From the NCBI RefSeq assembly GCF_001439605.1, contig NZ_LMBX01000008.1, positions 1 to 62,239 of the forward strand: 62,239 nt of DNA, written 5' to 3'. Of this stretch, positions 34,225 to 46,087 are shown piece by piece. A model generated the notes under the pieces. It had not been told where the DNA came from and made no database searches. It saw only the letters and a list, made by a program, of their open reading frames with translations. A program made the translations under genes and the position numbers. Origin of the DNA: Cytobacillus praedii. Its GTDB lineage: Bacteria > Bacillota > Bacilli > Bacillales > Cytobacillaceae. Numbering within the stretch: position 1 is the stretch's first letter; the number at the start of each line of letters is the position of its first letter.

Positions 34225-36204
34225 GTGAAGGACCAATTTAAACTAGTCTCGAAGTATTCCCCACAAGGCGATCAGCCAGAGGCAATCAGAAAAATTGTTG
34301 AAGGGATTCAATCGGGAAAAAAGCATCAGACTCTTTTAGGAGCAACAGGAACAGGAAAGACTTTTACTATTTCAAATGTGATTAAAGAAGTGAATCGGCC
34401 GACGTTAATTATTGCCCATAATAAAACATTAGCTGGCCAGCTTTACAGTGAATTTAAAGAGTTTTTCCCAGATAATGCGGTAGAGTATTTTGTCAGTTAT
34501 TACGATTATTTTCAGCCGGAGGCATATGTTCCATCCACTGATACTTTTATAGAAAAAGACTCAAGTGTGAACGATGAAATTGATAAGCTCCGTCACTCTG
34601 CGACATCCTCATTATTTGAACGGCGGGATGTCATTATCATTGCCAGTGTTTCCTGTATTTATGGTTTGGGATCACCGGAAGAGTATAGGGAACTTGTCCT
34701 GTCTCTTCGCACAGGGATGGAAATTGAAAGAAATCAATTGCTGAGAAAACTTGTGGACATTCAATATGAACGCAATGACATTAACTTTCAGCGCGGGGCA
34801 TTTCGTGTTCGCGGCGATGTGGTGGAAATATTCCCTGCTTCGAAGGATGAGCATTGCTTACGCGTGGAGTTTTTCGGGGATGAAATTGAACGGATACGTG
34901 AGGTTGATGCACTGACCGGAGAGATAATTGGCGAAAGAGATCATGTCGCTATTTTCCCGGCATCTCACTTCGTTACCCGTGAGGAGAAAATGCTTGTAGC
35001 CATTCAAAATATCGAAAAGGAATTGGAAGAACGGTTAGTGGATTTGCGTGAAAATAACAGGCTGCTTGAAGCACAGCGCTTAGAACAGAGAACACGTTAT
35101 GATCTCGAAATGATGAGGGAAATGGGCTTTTGTTCAGGAATTGAGAACTATTCCAGGCATTTGACATTAAGGCCCCCGGGTTCAACGCCCTATACATTGC
35201 TGGACTATTTCCCAAAAGATTTGCTTATCGTCATTGATGAGTCACATGTGACGCTTCCGCAAATACGCGGAATGTACAATGGAGACCAGGCAAGGAAATC
35301 AGTTCTCGTTGAACATGGCTTCCGTCTTCCATCGGCACTAGATAACCGGCCGTTAATGTTTCCAGAGTTTGAGAAACATATTGATCAAATTGTTTATGTT
35401 TCAGCAACGCCAGGTCCATACGAACTTGAACATACTCCGGAAATGATTGAGCAAATTATCCGTCCAACGGGGCTGCTTGATCCAACGATCGATGTTCGTC
35501 CGATTGAAGGACAAATTGATGACCTGATTGGTGAAATCCAAGATCGAATTAAGCGCAATGAACGTGTGCTCATTACTACATTGACGAAAAAAATGTCTGA
35601 AGACTTGACTGACTATTTAAAAGAAATCGGGATTAAAGTTCAATACTTGCATTCAGAGGTAAAAACATTAGAGCGGATTGAGATTATCCGTGAGCTGCGC
35701 CTTGGAACGTACGATGTTCTTGTAGGAATCAACCTTTTAAGAGAAGGGCTGGATATTCCGGAGGTTTCATTAGTGGCGATTTTAGATGCTGACAAAGAAG
35801 GCTTCCTTCGTTCGGAGCGTTCGCTTATTCAGACGATTGGACGTGCAGCCCGAAATGCAAATGGGCATGTCATCATGTATGCGGACAAAATTACCAACTC
35901 AATGGAATTAGCTCTCAGTGAGACGAAACGGCGCCGTACCATGCAGGAGGAACACAATCTTAAACATGGAATCACACCACAGACGATCCAAAAGGATATT
36001 CGCGAAGTCATTCGTGCCACTCATGCAGCTGAAGAGCAAGAGGAATATAAAGCTTCATCTCAAATCGGCAAGTTAAGCAAGAAAGAACGAGAAAAACTAA
36101 TCACAAATATGGAAAAAGAAATGAAGGAAGCAGCGAAGGCACTCAATTTCGAGCGTGCAGCTGAGCTTCGTGATTTATTATTAGAGTTGAAAGCGGAAGG
36201 ATGA
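34225..36204 (+). CDS. uvrB: Excinuclease ABC subunit B
   Basis: 659-residue helicase-like damage-verifying subunit of nucleotide excision repair. Walker A GATGTGKT, the beta-hairpin region ([12 protein letters not shown]), DEAD-like IDESH, motif [11 protein letters not shown] and a C-terminal UVR domain ([21 protein letters not shown], in pieces) that contacts UvrC. GTG 34225 follows TGGAGG. It is 7 bp before uvrA, one operon, with a LexA box upstream. Confidence 0.97.
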   Translation: MKDQFKLVSKYSPQGDQPEAIRKIVEGIQSGKKHQTLLGATGTGKTFTISNVIKEVNRPTLIIAHNKTLAGQLYSEFKEFFPDNAVEYFVSYYDYFQPEAYVPSTDTFIEKDSSVNDEIDKLRHSATSSLFERRDVIIIASVSCIYGLGSPEEYRELVLSLRTGMEIERNQLLRKLVDIQYERNDINFQRGAFRVRGDVVEIFPASKDEHCLRVEFFGDEIERIREVDALTGEIIGERDHVAIFPASHFVTREEKMLVAIQNIEKELEERLVDLRENNRLLEAQRLEQRTRYDLEMMREMGFCSGIENYSRHLTLRPPGSTPYTLLDYFPKDLLIVIDESHVTLPQIRGMYNGDQARKSVLVEHGFRLPSALDNRPLMFPEFEKHIDQIVYVSATPGPYELEHTPEMIEQIIRPTGLLDPTIDVRPIEGQIDDLIGEIQDRIKRNERVLITTLTKKMSEDLTDYLKEIGIKVQYLHSEVKTLERIEIIRELRLGTYDVLVGINLLREGLDIPEVSLVAILDADKEGFLRSERSLIQTIGRAARNANGHVIMYADKITNSMELALSETKRRRTMQEEHNLKHGITPQTIQKDIREVIRATHAAEEQEEYKASSQIGKLSKKEREKLITNMEKEMKEAAKALNFERAAELRDLLLELKAEG

Positions 36205-36211
36205 CGAACAG

Positions 36212-39091
36212 ATGGCGATGGAAAAATTAATTGTAAAAGGCGCCAGAGCCCATAATTTAAAAAATATTGATGTCACCATTCCGAGAGATAAGCTTGTTGT
36301 ATTAACGGGGCTTTCCGGTTCTGGAAAGTCCTCGCTTGCTTTCGATACAATTTATGCGGAAGGGCAGCGCAGATATGTGGAGTCTTTATCCGCCTATGCT
36401 CGTCAATTTCTTGGACAAATGGACAAGCCTGATGTTGATGCAATTGAAGGGCTGTCACCGGCGATATCAATAGATCAGAAAACAACGAGCAGAAACCCTC
36501 GATCAACAGTGGGAACAGTGACAGAAATATATGATTATTTACGGCTCTTGTATGCAAGGGTTGGCCGCCCAACTTGTCCAATTCATCATATTGAAATCTC
36601 ATCACAAACAGTTGAGCAAATGGTTGACCGGATTCTTGAATATCCGGAACGGACAAAGCTGCAAATCCTTGCACCCCTTGTTTCTGGCCGAAAAGGAACG
36701 CATGTGAAAATTCTTGAGGATGTTAAGAAGCAAGGATTTGTCCGTGTGCGTATTGATGGTGAGATGTACGATCTTGGAGAAGAGATTGAACTTGAAAAGA
36801 ATAAGAAGCATTCCATTGAAGTAGTTATAGACCGAATTGTAGTCAAAGATGGCATTGCCGCACGTCTTGCAGACTCAATGGAAACAGCCTTAAAGCTTGG
36901 CGATGGAAAAGTTCTGATCGATGTAATTGGCGAGGAAGAGCTGTTATTCAGTGAAAATCATGCTTGCCCACATTGCGATTTTTCAATCGGGGAACTTGAG
37001 CCGCGAATGTTTTCCTTTAATAGCCCATTCGGTGCTTGTCCTGAATGTGACGGGCTTGGTTCTAAGCTTGAAGTGGATGTAGACCTTGTCATTCCGAATC
37101 GAGACCTATCATTAAAACAGCATGCCATTGCACCATGGGAGCCAACAAGCTCACAATATTACCCGCAGTTGCTAGAGGCTGTCTGCACTCATTATGGAAT
37201 CGACATGGATATCCCTGTTAAGGATATTCCTTCTCATCTCTTCGATAAGGTTTTATATGGCTCAAACGGAGAAAAAATCTTCTTTCACTACGAAAATGAC
37301 TTCGGTCAAGTAAGAGAAACGACGATTGAATTTGAGGGTGTTATACGAAATGTTGAGCGAAGATTTAAAGAAACAAGCTCTGACTATATTCGTGAACAAA
37401 TGGAGAAGTATATGGCTCAGCATGCTTGCCCAACATGTAAGGGCTATCGTCTGAAAAAGGAAACGCTTGCTGTACTTATTTCAGATCAGCATATTGGTAA
37501 AGTGACGGAACTATCAATTGCTGAAGCACATCAATTTTTTGATAGCTTGTCATTAACGGAAAAAGAGATGAAAATAGCAAATCTTATTTTCCGTGAAATC
37601 AAGGAGCGTCTAGGCTTTTTAGTAAATGTCGGACTGGATTATTTAACTTTAAGCCGTGCGGCAGGAACCCTCTCAGGCGGTGAAGCTCAGCGGATTCGCT
37701 TGGCAACCCAGATTGGTTCAAGACTGACTGGCGTTCTTTATATACTTGATGAACCCTCCATTGGCCTCCATCAGCGGGATAATGACCGCTTGATTGAAAC
37801 GCTTAAGAATATGCGTGATATTGGAAATACATTAATTGTTGTTGAGCATGATGAAGATACGATGCTAGCTGCTGACTATTTAATCGATATTGGTCCAGGG
37901 GCAGGCGTACATGGCGGAGAAATTATTTCTGCAGGAACACCTAACGAAGTAATGGAAGATCCAAATTCGTTAACAGGACAGTATCTTGCAGGAAAGAAAT
38001 ATATTCCGCTCCCTATCGAACGCCGTAAAAATGATGGGCGTTTTATAGAAATAAAAGGTGCAAAAGAGAATAATCTTAAAAATGTAAACGTAAAATTTCC
38101 ATTAGGTACATTTATTGCTGTCACTGGAGTATCAGGCTCAGGGAAAAGTACGCTTATAAATGAAATTTTGCATAAGTCATTGGCACAAAAGCTCAATAGA
38201 GCAAAAAGCAAGCCTGGTGAGCATAAAGAGATTAAAGGAATTGAGCAATTAGAAAAAGTCATCGATATTGACCAGTCGCCGATTGGAAGAACACCGCGTT
38301 CGAATCCAGCCACATATACAGGTGTATTTGATGATATTCGTGATCTTTTTGCAACGACAAATGAAGCGAAGGTTCGAGGATATAAAAAGGGCCGTTTTAG
38401 CTTCAATGTGAAAGGCGGACGCTGTGAAGCATGCCGTGGCGACGGTATTATCAAAATCGAAATGCATTTCTTGCCTGATGTATATGTGCCATGTGAAGTA
38501 TGCCATGGAAAACGCTACAACAGGGAAACGCTTGAAGTGAAGTATAAAGGAAAAAGCATTGCGGAAATTTTAGATATGACAGTAGAGGATGCGGTTGAAT
38601 TTTTCGAAAACGTTCCAAAGATTAGCCGTAAACTTCAGACAATCTATGATGTTGGTCTGGGATATATAAAGCTTGGACAGCCTGCTACAACTCTTTCAGG
38701 TGGGGAAGCCCAGCGTGTAAAGCTTGCTTCCGAGCTGCACCGACGATCAAACGGTAAATCATTTTATATTCTTGATGAGCCTACAACCGGCTTGCATGTC
38801 GATGATATTTCCAGATTGCTCATCGTTCTTCAGCGCCTCGTAGAAAATGGGGACACTGTCCTTGTGATTGAACATAATCTGGATGTAATTAAGACTGCGG
38901 ACTTTATTGTTGACCTTGGACCAGAAGGCGGGAATAAAGGTGGTACAATCGTTGCGACTGGCACACCAGAAAAAATTGCCGAAATACCTGAATCCTATAC
39001 GGGAAAATATCTAAAACCAATTTTGGAACGTGACCGCTTAAGAATGAAAACAGAAATAGAAGAAAAAGAAGCGAGTGTAACAAATGCGTAA
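36212..39091 (+). CDS. uvrA: Excinuclease ABC subunit A
   Basis: 959-residue ABC-type DNA damage recognition subunit. It has two nucleotide sites (GLSGSGKSS near 30 and GVSGSGKST near 640), two LSGGEAQR signatures, and zinc modules with CxxC pairs (CPHC, CPEC, CPTC, CEAC, CEVC). ATG 36212 is 9 nt after GGAAGGA; ATG 36218 is an alternative. Length is normal. Confidence 0.97.
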   Translation: MAMEKLIVKGARAHNLKNIDVTIPRDKLVVLTGLSGSGKSSLAFDTIYAEGQRRYVESLSAYARQFLGQMDKPDVDAIEGLSPAISIDQKTTSRNPRSTVGTVTEIYDYLRLLYARVGRPTCPIHHIEISSQTVEQMVDRILEYPERTKLQILAPLVSGRKGTHVKILEDVKKQGFVRVRIDGEMYDLGEEIELEKNKKHSIEVVIDRIVVKDGIAARLADSMETALKLGDGKVLIDVIGEEELLFSENHACPHCDFSIGELEPRMFSFNSPFGACPECDGLGSKLEVDVDLVIPNRDLSLKQHAIAPWEPTSSQYYPQLLEAVCTHYGIDMDIPVKDIPSHLFDKVLYGSNGEKIFFHYENDFGQVRETTIEFEGVIRNVERRFKETSSDYIREQMEKYMAQHACPTCKGYRLKKETLAVLISDQHIGKVTELSIAEAHQFFDSLSLTEKEMKIANLIFREIKERLGFLVNVGLDYLTLSRAAGTLSGGEAQRIRLATQIGSRLTGVLYILDEPSIGLHQRDNDRLIETLKNMRDIGNTLIVVEHDEDTMLAADYLIDIGPGAGVHGGEIISAGTPNEVMEDPNSLTGQYLAGKKYIPLPIERRKNDGRFIEIKGAKENNLKNVNVKFPLGTFIAVTGVSGSGKSTLINEILHKSLAQKLNRAKSKPGEHKEIKGIEQLEKVIDIDQSPIGRTPRSNPATYTGVFDDIRDLFATTNEAKVRGYKKGRFSFNVKGGRCEACRGDGIIKIEMHFLPDVYVPCEVCHGKRYNRETLEVKYKGKSIAEILDMTVEDAVEFFENVPKISRKLQTIYDVGLGYIKLGQPATTLSGGEAQRVKLASELHRRSNGKSFYILDEPTTGLHVDDISRLLIVLQRLVENGDTVLVIEHNLDVIKTADFIVDLGPEGGNKGGTIVATGTPEKIAEIPESYTGKYLKPILERDRLRMKTEIEEKEASVTNA

Positions 39092-39099
39092 TTTTATGA

Positions 39100-39126
39100 A
39101 GCAGTACGATATGTACTGCTTTTTTT
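39100..39126 (+). terminator. Terminator after uvrA
   Basis: AGCAGTAC / GTACTGCT stem with loop GATAT and six T. Confidence 0.9.
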
Positions 39127-39147
39127 GAAGAAAACTTATCTAAAAAT

Positions 39148-39176
39148 TGAAACCATTGATTAACAATTTTCGTATA
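39148..39176 (+). promoter_or_regulatory. SigmaW-type promoter of yvlB-yvlD
   Basis: TGAAAC (39148-39153), 17-nt spacer, CGTATA (39171-39176), matching the ECF sigmaW consensus. The B. subtilis yvlABCD operon is sigmaW-controlled, which supports the call. Confidence 0.75.
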
Positions 39177-39205
39177 TAAAAGAAAAACGGCTGGAGGAGA
39201 TAGGT

Positions 39206-40321
39206 ATGCAAGAGGAACGTTTAAGAATACTAAAGATGATTGAGGATGGGAAACTGACAGTAGAGGAAGCGTTACTATTATTAGAAGGACTGGATCAATC
39301 AAATAAAGCGGCTAATGAGAAACAGAATGACCTTTTCCCAGATCTTTCTACAGTTAAATTTGAGGAAGCAAAAAAGGAAGACCCGCTTAATTACAAATTT
39401 CAGTCAGCAAAGGATAAAATTATCGACTTTGTTGATCAAGCCTATAAAAAAATTAAGGATTTTGATCTTGATTTTAATTTTGGAAAATCTATTGATATTT
39501 CACATATTTTCGAGCAAGCAGACGTGGACTTGAAGGAGATAGATATTGATCTCGCCAACGGGATGGTTAAGGTTCTTCCATGGGAGCAAAATAATGTGCG
39601 CATCGAGTGTCAAGCAAAGATCTATCGCGTAGAGACACAAGATGAGGCAAGAAGAAAATTCTTAAATGAAGTCGTATTTATGATTGACAGTCAAAGGCTG
39701 CGGTTTTCAACCCAGCAAAAATGGATGAAAATTGAAGCCGTTATTTACATCCCACAAACAGAGTATGAAAATATAAAAATTCGCATGTTCAATGGATCGA
39801 TTGAAAGTGAACATTTAACTGCAGAAAACTATAAAGCTAAAACAGCAAATGGGAAGATTACTCTTAGTGATATTAAGGGGAGCTATGCCGAAGCAGAGAC
39901 TTCGAATGGGCAAATCTTAATTCAAAGGAGCTTCGTGGGTCAACTTGAAGCAGAGACGCTAAATGGAGCGATCACCCTTGATGGCGAATATCGAAAAGTT
40001 GATTTACAATCCTTCAATGGAGATATTTTCTGTGCATTCACAGGTGGTGTTTGTGAATTTATAGATGCTAAAGCGGCGACTGGCGGCATCGAGCTGCAAA
40101 TTCCAAATCAAACAGCAGCGGTAGAAGGAGAACTGAAAACAAATCTTGGCGGTTTTAATGTGAATCTTGAAGGAATTCAAGTTGTGGAAGAAAAAAGTGA
40201 TGTGATCCAAAAAGTAATGCGCTTCAAATCACTCAATAATCCTGAACAGGCACTAAGGATTTTGGCAGAAACTAAAACAGGATCCATTCAGGTGAAAAAG
40301 GCTAAATCAGAGGTATTCTAA
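39206..40321 (+). CDS. yvlB: YvlB-like DUF4097 protein
   Basis: 371 residues. The N-terminal helix-rich segment (about 1-35, ILKMIEDGKLTVEEALLLLEGL) is the YvlB/SHOCT-like domain. The rest is a DUF4097 beta-solenoid with repeated FNGSIE, ANGKITL, SNGQILI, LNGAITL and FNGDIF turns. It is probably cytoplasmic (no signal peptide). Co-expression with yvlD under the sigmaW promoter places it in the envelope-stress response; molecular role unknown. yvlA and yvlC are not present between yvlB and yvlD. Confidence 0.88.
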   Translation: MQEERLRILKMIEDGKLTVEEALLLLEGLDQSNKAANEKQNDLFPDLSTVKFEEAKKEDPLNYKFQSAKDKIIDFVDQAYKKIKDFDLDFNFGKSIDISHIFEQADVDLKEIDIDLANGMVKVLPWEQNNVRIECQAKIYRVETQDEARRKFLNEVVFMIDSQRLRFSTQQKWMKIEAVIYIPQTEYENIKIRMFNGSIESEHLTAENYKAKTANGKITLSDIKGSYAEAETSNGQILIQRSFVGQLEAETLNGAITLDGEYRKVDLQSFNGDIFCAFTGGVCEFIDAKAATGGIELQIPNQTAAVEGELKTNLGGFNVNLEGIQVVEEKSDVIQKVMRFKSLNNPEQALRILAETKTGSIQVKKAKSEVF

Positions 40322-40424
40322 ATTGATTAGTTCAATAGAAATAGCGAACACTAATCATTAGAAGCAGGAAGTTAATTTGTGCTGGTTTCTTTATCCACAC
40401 CGCCAGAACAGAGGTGTAAAGTAA

Positions 40425-40790
40425 ATGAGATGGTTGATCGGCATTTTAATTAATGCCATCCTATTTGTGGCGATTGCAGGATTTTCAGAAGAATCCTTTT
40501 ATGTATCGAGTTTTGGAGCAGCAATTGGAGCAAGCTTTATTCTGTCTATCTTAAATATTCTTGTTCGGCCGATATTAATAATCCTTACGCTCCCAGTCAC
40601 TTTAGTGACACTTGGATTATTTCTATTTGTCATTAATGCGATCACTTTACAAATTACGGATAATATTATGGGCAGTTCCTTTGAAATTGCAAGCTTTGGT
40701 ACAGCACTGCTTGTTGCGGTTATCATGGCAATTGCGAACATAATCATTCAAAAGGTTGTCTTTGAACCGGCAAAGGATAATAAGGAATAG
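40425..40790 (+). CDS. yvlD: YvlD-like phage-holin-superfamily membrane protein
   Basis: 121-residue protein with four hydrophobic helices and the conserved SILNILVRPILIILTLPVT motif of the YvlD/DUF360 (holin 4) family. AGAGGTG precedes ATG 40425. It is the second gene after the sigmaW promoter. Despite the family name it is a chromosomal envelope-stress protein, not a phage holin. Confidence 0.85.
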   Translation: MRWLIGILINAILFVAIAGFSEESFYVSSFGAAIGASFILSILNILVRPILIILTLPVTLVTLGLFLFVINAITLQITDNIMGSSFEIASFGTALLVAVIMAIANIIIQKVVFEPAKDNKE

Positions 40791-40813
40791 ATTGTCAGCA
40801 ATTGAAGCATTGG

Positions 40814-40850
40814 AAAAAAGCCAGCACTAGGATATGTGCTGGCTTTTTCT
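40814..40850 (+). terminator. Terminator after yvlD
   Basis: AAAAAGCCAGCAC / GTGCTGGCTTTTT stem. Confidence 0.9.
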
Positions 40851-40973
40851 ATACGAGCAGGAAAAGGCGAGGGAAGCTAGTTTAAACTGAAGATTAACGG
40901 GCTGTTCGACTTTTGCTTCAAGAAATGGATGGAACAGAAATCTCTCTTATGACGGTTCAACCAAAAACAGTGG

Positions 40974-41026
40974 GGATGCTGATTGAGTTTCATTTTTATC
41001 CACAAATTCGTCAGCATCCTTTTTTA
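40974..41026. terminator. Hairpin downstream of the amidase gene
   Basis: GGATGCTGA / TCAGCATCC, 9 bp with a long loop and T-run on the plus side and A-run partner. Between convergent yvlD and the amidase. Confidence 0.45.
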
Positions 41027-41075
41027 TCATTTGAAAGATTCAACTTATATCTCGTTTGAAGGTACTGAAGAAGGG

Positions 41076-41645
41076 CTATTCAAAGGACTTGTCCATCCTT
41101 TTCAAACGGAATTGATCCACGACTCCTTTGACAATGGCTTCTGCACAAGTTTTTCGAAAGCTATCTGAACGCAATTGCTTAACTTCCTCACGATTTGTCA
41201 TAAATCCGCATTCTACCAAAACGGCAGACATCATTGTTTCTCTTAGTACATGGAAGTTAGCCTCCTTTACACCTCGATCCTTTAACCCTGTGGAATTGAT
41301 TAAGTGTTGATGGATTTTTTGTGCAAGTTCGGTTGTTTTCTTCGGTCTAATTGGATGGACGTATGTTTCGATTCCATTTGCATCATTCCAGCTTGAGCCG
41401 AAGGCATTCGCATGAATGGATACATAGCAATCAACCTTTAGACGGTTTGCCTTGTCTGTCCGTACTTTAAGCGGAATGTCCTGTTTGTCTGAGTGAGCAA
41501 AATAGACAGTCACCTGTTGATACGATTCAAGAAGGACCTTTGCGTAATTAACGACATCTCGATTGAATTCATATTCCCGCATCCCATCGGGACTTCGTTT
41601 CCCGGCTGTTGAATACCCATGTCCTGCATCCAGCATAATTTTCAT
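41076..41645 (-). CDS. N-acetylmuramoyl-L-alanine amidase (Amidase_3)
   Basis: 189-residue peptidoglycan hydrolase that cleaves the MurNAc-L-Ala bond. It has the zinc motifs DAGHG (His9), E24 (REYEFN), SIHAN and the catalytic ECGFMTN. The domain fills the protein; no signal peptide or wall-binding domain is seen. That resembles mother-cell lysins of the CwlC type or phage endolysins, but there is no phage context. ATG 41645 follows GGAGCGGG. Confidence 0.9.
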   Translation of the reverse strand: MKIMLDAGHGYSTAGKRSPDGMREYEFNRDVVNYAKVLLESYQQVTVYFAHSDKQDIPLKVRTDKANRLKVDCYVSIHANAFGSSWNDANGIETYVHPIRPKKTTELAQKIHQHLINSTGLKDRGVKEANFHVLRETMMSAVLVECGFMTNREEVKQLRSDSFRKTCAEAIVKGVVDQFRLKRMDKSFE

Positions 41646-41890
41646 TTTCCCGCTCCTTTCAATAGGTTATATTCATTTGTAAACAAATCTCCTGCCGTGT
41701 CAAGGTGCCAAAAAAAACTTGTTATCTTTACTATATAAATGAAGCGAAGAAAAGGACATGTATAATAGAAAAATGGCATAATTATAAGCGGTTCATTTGG
41801 TTCTGAGGTAAAAAGTGCTAAAATGAAGGGAAACTGCCATAATAAAATGGAAACAGCGAGATATCACTTTCCTGAAAAGGAGGAAATGAA

Positions 41891-42814
41891 ATGGCTAAAG
41901 TATGTACTAAAGATATTATCGAAAAATTTGACCTCGAACTTATAAGCGGCGAAGAAGGAATCAATCGCCCAATTGTCACAAGTGATCTATCAAGACCTGG
42001 TATTGAACTAGCCGGATATTTTAATTTTTATCCAGCTGAAAGAATTCAGTTAATTGGTAAAACAGAGCTAACCTTTACGGAAAGATTAAATGATATGGAC
42101 CGGCAAGACCGCTTCGAACGTCTATGCACGGATATAACTCCCGCAATAATAATCTCAAGAGGGATGGAAGTGCCGAATGATTTATTGGTGGCCTCGGAAA
42201 GAGAGTCCGTGCCGCTTTTAAGAACGAGGCAAAAGACGACTCGATTTTCGAGTTTACTTACAAACTACCTTGAAAGTAAGCTTGCTCCAACAACAGCTGT
42301 CCATGGTGTGCTCGTTGATGTCTATGGCATTGGTGTACTCATTACGGGAAAGAGCGGTGTAGGTAAAAGTGAAACAGCGTTGGAACTTGTAAAACGGGGG
42401 CATCGTCTCGTCGCTGATGATTGCGTGGAAATTAGGCAGGAAGATGAAAATACGCTCGTTGGAACCTCCCCAGAGCTGATTGAACATTTACTGGAGATTC
42501 GTGGCCTTGGAATTATTAATGTCATGACATTATTTGGTGCTGGAGCTGTAAGAAGCTATAAACGAATATCAGTAGTGATGGATTTAGAGCTGTGGGATCA
42601 AAACAAACAATATGATCGACTCGGACTAGACGAGGAGAAATTGAGAATTATTGATATGGACTTGCCTAAGCTAACAATTCCCGTTCGCCCAGGCCGAAAT
42701 CTTGCTGTCATCATTGAAGTAGCAGCTATGAACTTCCGTTTAAAAAGAATGGGAGTCAATGCAGCCGAGCAATTCTCAAACCGCCTTGCTGATGTTATAG
42801 AAGACAGCGAGTAA
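41891..42814 (+). CDS. hprK: HPr kinase/phosphorylase
   Basis: 307-residue bifunctional enzyme that phosphorylates HPr and Crh on Ser46 when glycolytic intermediates are high. The P-loop GKSGVGKSE lies near 155 and the signature [10 protein letters not shown] near 200. AAAAGGAGG precedes ATG 41891. Its partner Crh is encoded at 61665. In B. subtilis it heads the hprK-lgt-yvoD-ppaX-yvoF operon; here a 20-bp repeat array separates it from lgt. Confidence 0.97.
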   Translation: MAKVCTKDIIEKFDLELISGEEGINRPIVTSDLSRPGIELAGYFNFYPAERIQLIGKTELTFTERLNDMDRQDRFERLCTDITPAIIISRGMEVPNDLLVASERESVPLLRTRQKTTRFSSLLTNYLESKLAPTTAVHGVLVDVYGIGVLITGKSGVGKSETALELVKRGHRLVADDCVEIRQEDENTLVGTSPELIEHLLEIRGLGIINVMTLFGAGAVRSYKRISVVMDLELWDQNKQYDRLGLDEEKLRIIDMDLPKLTIPVRPGRNLAVIIEVAAMNFRLKRMGVNAAEQFSNRLADVIEDSE

Positions 42815-42830
42815 TAAAATCAAAGGTTTC

Positions 42831-42935
42831 GCAAAAATATAGCAGGATTTGCAAATATAATGCAGATCTTGCAAATATAATGTGAACTATGCAAAAAGAT
42901 CAGCATTTTAAAAAATATTGCTAACTTGCAAAAAA
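42831..42935 (+). repeat. 20-bp phased GCAAA array
   Basis: GCAAA starts at 42831, 42851, 42871 and 42891, exactly 20 bp apart, with a degenerate AAAAA at 42911 and a further GCAAA at 42928. Two units share GCAAATATAATG. It fills the hprK-lgt gap, which holds no gene. Confidence 0.7.
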
Positions 42936-43014
42936 AGTTTTCGCAGTAGTTATATGTATCCTCGTTTTTTTGCATTAAAATAGAAAAAATGAAAGATTAA
43001 AAGGAGCAGTGATT

Positions 43015-43836
43015 ATGGAATCGATTATTCAACCGCTTGACCCGATCGCCATATCTCTTGGGCCAATAAATATCCGCTGGTACGGATTGATTATTGGTAT
43101 CGGGATTGCCTTAGCACTAATGCTGGTTATGCGAGAAGGAGAAAAAAGAGGGATTAAAAAAGAAGTATTTGCAGATTTAATGCTTTGGGCTATTCCGATC
43201 GCCATAATTTCAGCCCGCATCTATTATGTTATCTTTCAATGGGATTATTATGCCCAGAACCCTGGTGAGATTATTAAAATATGGGAAGGCGGCATTGCCA
43301 TCCACGGAGCATTGATTGGATCTGTGATAACTGCTGTTGTCTTCGCAAAAAAGAGAGGCATTTCCTTCTGGAAAATTGCTGATATTACAGCACCAGGTAT
43401 CATTTTAGGGCAGGCAATTGGACGATGGGGAAACTTTATGAATCAGGAAGCGCATGGTGGAGAAGTAACACGGGCATTCCTAGAAAACCTTCATCTGCCA
43501 GAGTTTATCATCAATCAAATGTACATTAACGGTACGTATTATCAACCTACATTTTTATACGAATCGGTATGGAATATTATTGGTTTTATTATTCTCATTT
43601 TATTAAGAAGAGTTAATTTACGACGCGGGGAACTATTCCTCACATACGTAATCTGGTACTCAATTGGGCGCTTCTTTATTGAAGGAATGCGGACCGACAG
43701 TTTATGGCTAATAGAGGGGCAGTTAAGAATGGCACAAACCATTTCTATTGTTCTTGTGATTGGAGCTGTCATTCTTCTAGTGGTAAGAAGAATGAAGGGG
43801 TATGCAGATGTTCGTTATTTAGATAAAAGTGTTTAA
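43015..43836 (+). CDS. lgt: Prolipoprotein diacylglyceryl transferase
   Basis: 273-residue membrane enzyme that adds diacylglycerol to the lipobox Cys of prolipoproteins such as MetQ. Seven hydrophobic helices; the Lgt signature [14 protein letters not shown] and the RPGE-like ARIYYVIF region are present. ATG 43015 is preferred because AAAGGAG is about 9 nt upstream; GTG 43009 is too close. Confidence 0.95.
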   Translation: MESIIQPLDPIAISLGPINIRWYGLIIGIGIALALMLVMREGEKRGIKKEVFADLMLWAIPIAIISARIYYVIFQWDYYAQNPGEIIKIWEGGIAIHGALIGSVITAVVFAKKRGISFWKIADITAPGIILGQAIGRWGNFMNQEAHGGEVTRAFLENLHLPEFIINQMYINGTYYQPTFLYESVWNIIGFIILILLRRVNLRRGELFLTYVIWYSIGRFFIEGMRTDSLWLIEGQLRMAQTISIVLVIGAVILLVVRRMKGYADVRYLDKSV

Positions 43837-43873
43837 TTTTACAAGCGAACCTACATAAGAGAGGGGAAGAGAC

Positions 43874-44827
43874 ATGCTGGTCGAATCGTCCAAAAAGGGG
43901 ATCATGGTTGGCTTAAAGACGACTTGGACGTTAGGAAAGATCATCTTTCCCGTTACCTTAATCGTTGCTCTGCTGCAGCATACGCCTATCCTGCCATGGG
44001 TAATTAAGTTAATCACGCCGCTTATGAATCTAATTGGCTTGTCGGGGGATACAGCCATTCCGCTTGTTTTAGGGAACTTCTTAAATCTTTATGCGGCAAT
44101 TGGGGCGATATTGACGCTTGATTTGACTGTAAAAGAGGTATTTATCGTTGCAGTTATGCTTTCCTTTTCCCATAATATGCTTATTGAATCAAGCGTAGCC
44201 GTTAAAGTAGGTGTGAAGCTTTGGATTGGTGTCGCAGTGAGGATGGGGCTAGCGCTCATTTCTGCGATTGTGATTAATCTTGTATGGCACGGGGGATCTG
44301 AAATAGCTAAGTACGGCATGATTCCAGCCAAAGAAGAGGAAGTTACAGGCTGGTTTGCTATTCTTCTAGATGCCTTGCAGAAGGCAGGTTTAGGTATTTT
44401 TCAACTGGCTATCATTGTCATTCCGCTTATGATTGTGATTCAAATATTAAAGGATTTAAAGTGGCTTGCTGTTTTTTCAAAATGGATGGCTCCAGTAACA
44501 AGAATGCTCGGCATGAAAGAAAACACATCGACAACACTTGCAGCTGGTTTGTTGTTCGGTCTTGCCTATGGGGCAGGAGTCATGATCCAGGCTGTGAAGG
44601 AGGATGGAGTCAGTAAAAAGGATGTAACGATTGCCTTTGTCTTTCTAGTTGCCTGCCATGCGGTTGTTGAGGATACGCTGATTTTTGTTCCATTGGGTAT
44701 CCCGGTATTGCCGCTTTTACTTATCCGCTTAGGCGTCGCGATTCTCTTAACTCTGATTGTCGCATTTATTTGGAACCGTACAGATATGGCTAAAAGAAAG
44801 GAAGCATCATATGAGCACACAAGTTAA
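43874..44827 (+). CDS. yvoD: YvoD-like nucleoside-recognition (Gate) membrane protein
   Basis: 317-residue polytopic membrane protein with two Gate (nucleoside recognition) domains, each with a NFLNLYAA or [12 protein letters not shown] type motif. Transport role is suggested by the family, substrate unknown. It overlaps ppaX by 17 bp. Confidence 0.85.
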   Translation: MLVESSKKGIMVGLKTTWTLGKIIFPVTLIVALLQHTPILPWVIKLITPLMNLIGLSGDTAIPLVLGNFLNLYAAIGAILTLDLTVKEVFIVAVMLSFSHNMLIESSVAVKVGVKLWIGVAVRMGLALISAIVINLVWHGGSEIAKYGMIPAKEEEVTGWFAILLDALQKAGLGIFQLAIIVIPLMIVIQILKDLKWLAVFSKWMAPVTRMLGMKENTSTTLAAGLLFGLAYGAGVMIQAVKEDGVSKKDVTIAFVFLVACHAVVEDTLIFVPLGIPVLPLLLIRLGVAILLTLIVAFIWNRTDMAKRKEASYEHTS

Positions 44828-45464
44828 TACTGTTTTATTCGATTTAGATGGAACATTAATTGATACAAATGAATTAATCATTTCCTCTTTTTTGCATACG
44901 TTAGGAACATATTATCCTGATCGTTATAAGCGGGAAGATGTCCTTCCTTTTCTAGGTCCAACGCTTACGGAAACGTTTGAGTCGATTAATCCTGAAAAGG
45001 TAGAGGAAATGATTCGTATATATAGAGAGTTTAATCTTGGCAATCATGACTTGCTTGTGAAGGAATTTAATGGGGTATTTGAAACGATCCGTTCATTGAA
45101 AGAAGCAGGCATCAAAATAGGAATAGTCACAACAAAGGTACTAATGGTCGTTGAAAAAGGCTTGAAGCTAACAAAACTGGACCAGTTCTTTGATGTTGTT
45201 GTTGCATTGGATCATGTTCAAAACCCCAAGCCAGATCCAGAGCCGATTTTAAAAGCGCTTGAACTTTTGGGCTCGAAGCCGGAAGAGGCGATCATGGTCG
45301 GCGATAATTCCCATGATATTCTCGGCGGGAAAAATGCAGGTACGAAAACAGCTGGTGTTGCTTGGAGTGCGAAGGGGAAAGAATTCTTACTTCAATTTAA
45401 TCCAGATTATATGCTCGAAAACATGGCAGACTTGCTTGATGTTCTTGAGGTTGATAGAAAATGA
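44811..45464 (+). CDS. ppaX: Pyrophosphatase PpaX
   Basis: 217-residue HAD hydrolase. Motif [10 protein letters not shown], motif II T in IGIVTTK, motif III K in NPKPDP and motif IV GDNSHD. In B. subtilis PpaX hydrolyses the pyrophosphate made when HprK dephosphorylates Ser-P-HPr, which fits its place after hprK. ATG 44811 lies within the end of yvoD and follows AAAGGAAG. Confidence 0.93.
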   Translation: MSTQVNTVLFDLDGTLIDTNELIISSFLHTLGTYYPDRYKREDVLPFLGPTLTETFESINPEKVEEMIRIYREFNLGNHDLLVKEFNGVFETIRSLKEAGIKIGIVTTKVLMVVEKGLKLTKLDQFFDVVVALDHVQNPKPDPEPILKALELLGSKPEEAIMVGDNSHDILGGKNAGTKTAGVAWSAKGKEFLLQFNPDYMLENMADLLDVLEVDRK

Positions 45465-45997
45465 GAAAGACGGAGCGATTTCCGGTAGAGGGTGCCAACT
45501 CTCTTTGGCATGTATACAAGACAGTCCCTTTTTGGAAAGTAGTCAAGAACTTTGCCGTGATTCAGCTGGCAAGATATACACCTTTTCTAGGGATGAAAAA
45601 TTGGCTGTACCGGACCTTTCTGCGAATGAAAGTGGGCGAACACACTTCTTTTGCACTAATGGTCATGCTCGATGTCATGTTTCCGGAAAAAATAAGCGTT
45701 GGCCGCAATACAGTGATTGGCTACAATACGACCATTCTGGCACACGAATATTTAATTAAAGAATATCGCCTCGGGCATGTTGACATTGGCAGTGAAGTAA
45801 TGATTGGCGCTAATTCAACAATCCTACCAGGCGTATCAATTGGGGACGGTGCCATTGTATCAGCTGGCACACTCGTGCATAAAGATGTCCCTCCTGGCTC
45901 CTTTGTCGGCGGAAATCCAATGCGCGTAATTTATACAAAAGAAGAAATGGCTAAAAGATGGGCAGACGATCCCATCTACGGCAAGGAAAAAGAATAA
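45461..45997 (+). CDS. yvoF: YvoF-like hexapeptide-repeat acetyltransferase
   Basis: 178-residue left-handed beta-helix acyltransferase. Hexapeptide repeats run from about 65 to 155 ([43 protein letters not shown] in separate coils), ending with GGNPMRVI as in the maltose/galactoside acetyltransferase group. It overlaps ppaX by 4 bp (ATGA). Substrate unknown. Confidence 0.9.
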   Translation: MRKTERFPVEGANSLWHVYKTVPFWKVVKNFAVIQLARYTPFLGMKNWLYRTFLRMKVGEHTSFALMVMLDVMFPEKISVGRNTVIGYNTTILAHEYLIKEYRLGHVDIGSEVMIGANSTILPGVSIGDGAIVSAGTLVHKDVPPGSFVGGNPMRVIYTKEEMAKRWADDPIYGKEKE

Positions 45998-46001
45998 TTT
46001 T

Positions 46002-46030
46002 GAGTCCTGCATCCTGCAGGGCTCTTTTTT
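46002..46030 (+). terminator. Terminator after yvoF
   Basis: GAGTCCTGCA / TGCAGGGCTC stem with a T-run. Confidence 0.85.
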
Positions 46031-46087
46031 TGTTCTGTGAAGAAGTATATGTCCATCCTTAAAAAATTTTATTACTATTTGATTGCT

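Noticed and set aside
37876..38454. 192-codon minus-strand frame opposite uvrA.
   Set aside because: It is antisense to conserved UvrA sequence, with no ribosome site or recognisable domain.
40425..41645. Prophage remnant (holin-like protein next to an amidase).
   Set aside because: The two genes are convergent, the holin-family protein is the YvlD stress protein behind a sigmaW promoter, and no other phage gene is nearby.
45259..45759. 166-codon plus-strand frame across ppaX and yvoF.
   Set aside because: It lies in a different frame from two clearly conserved genes and resembles nothing.
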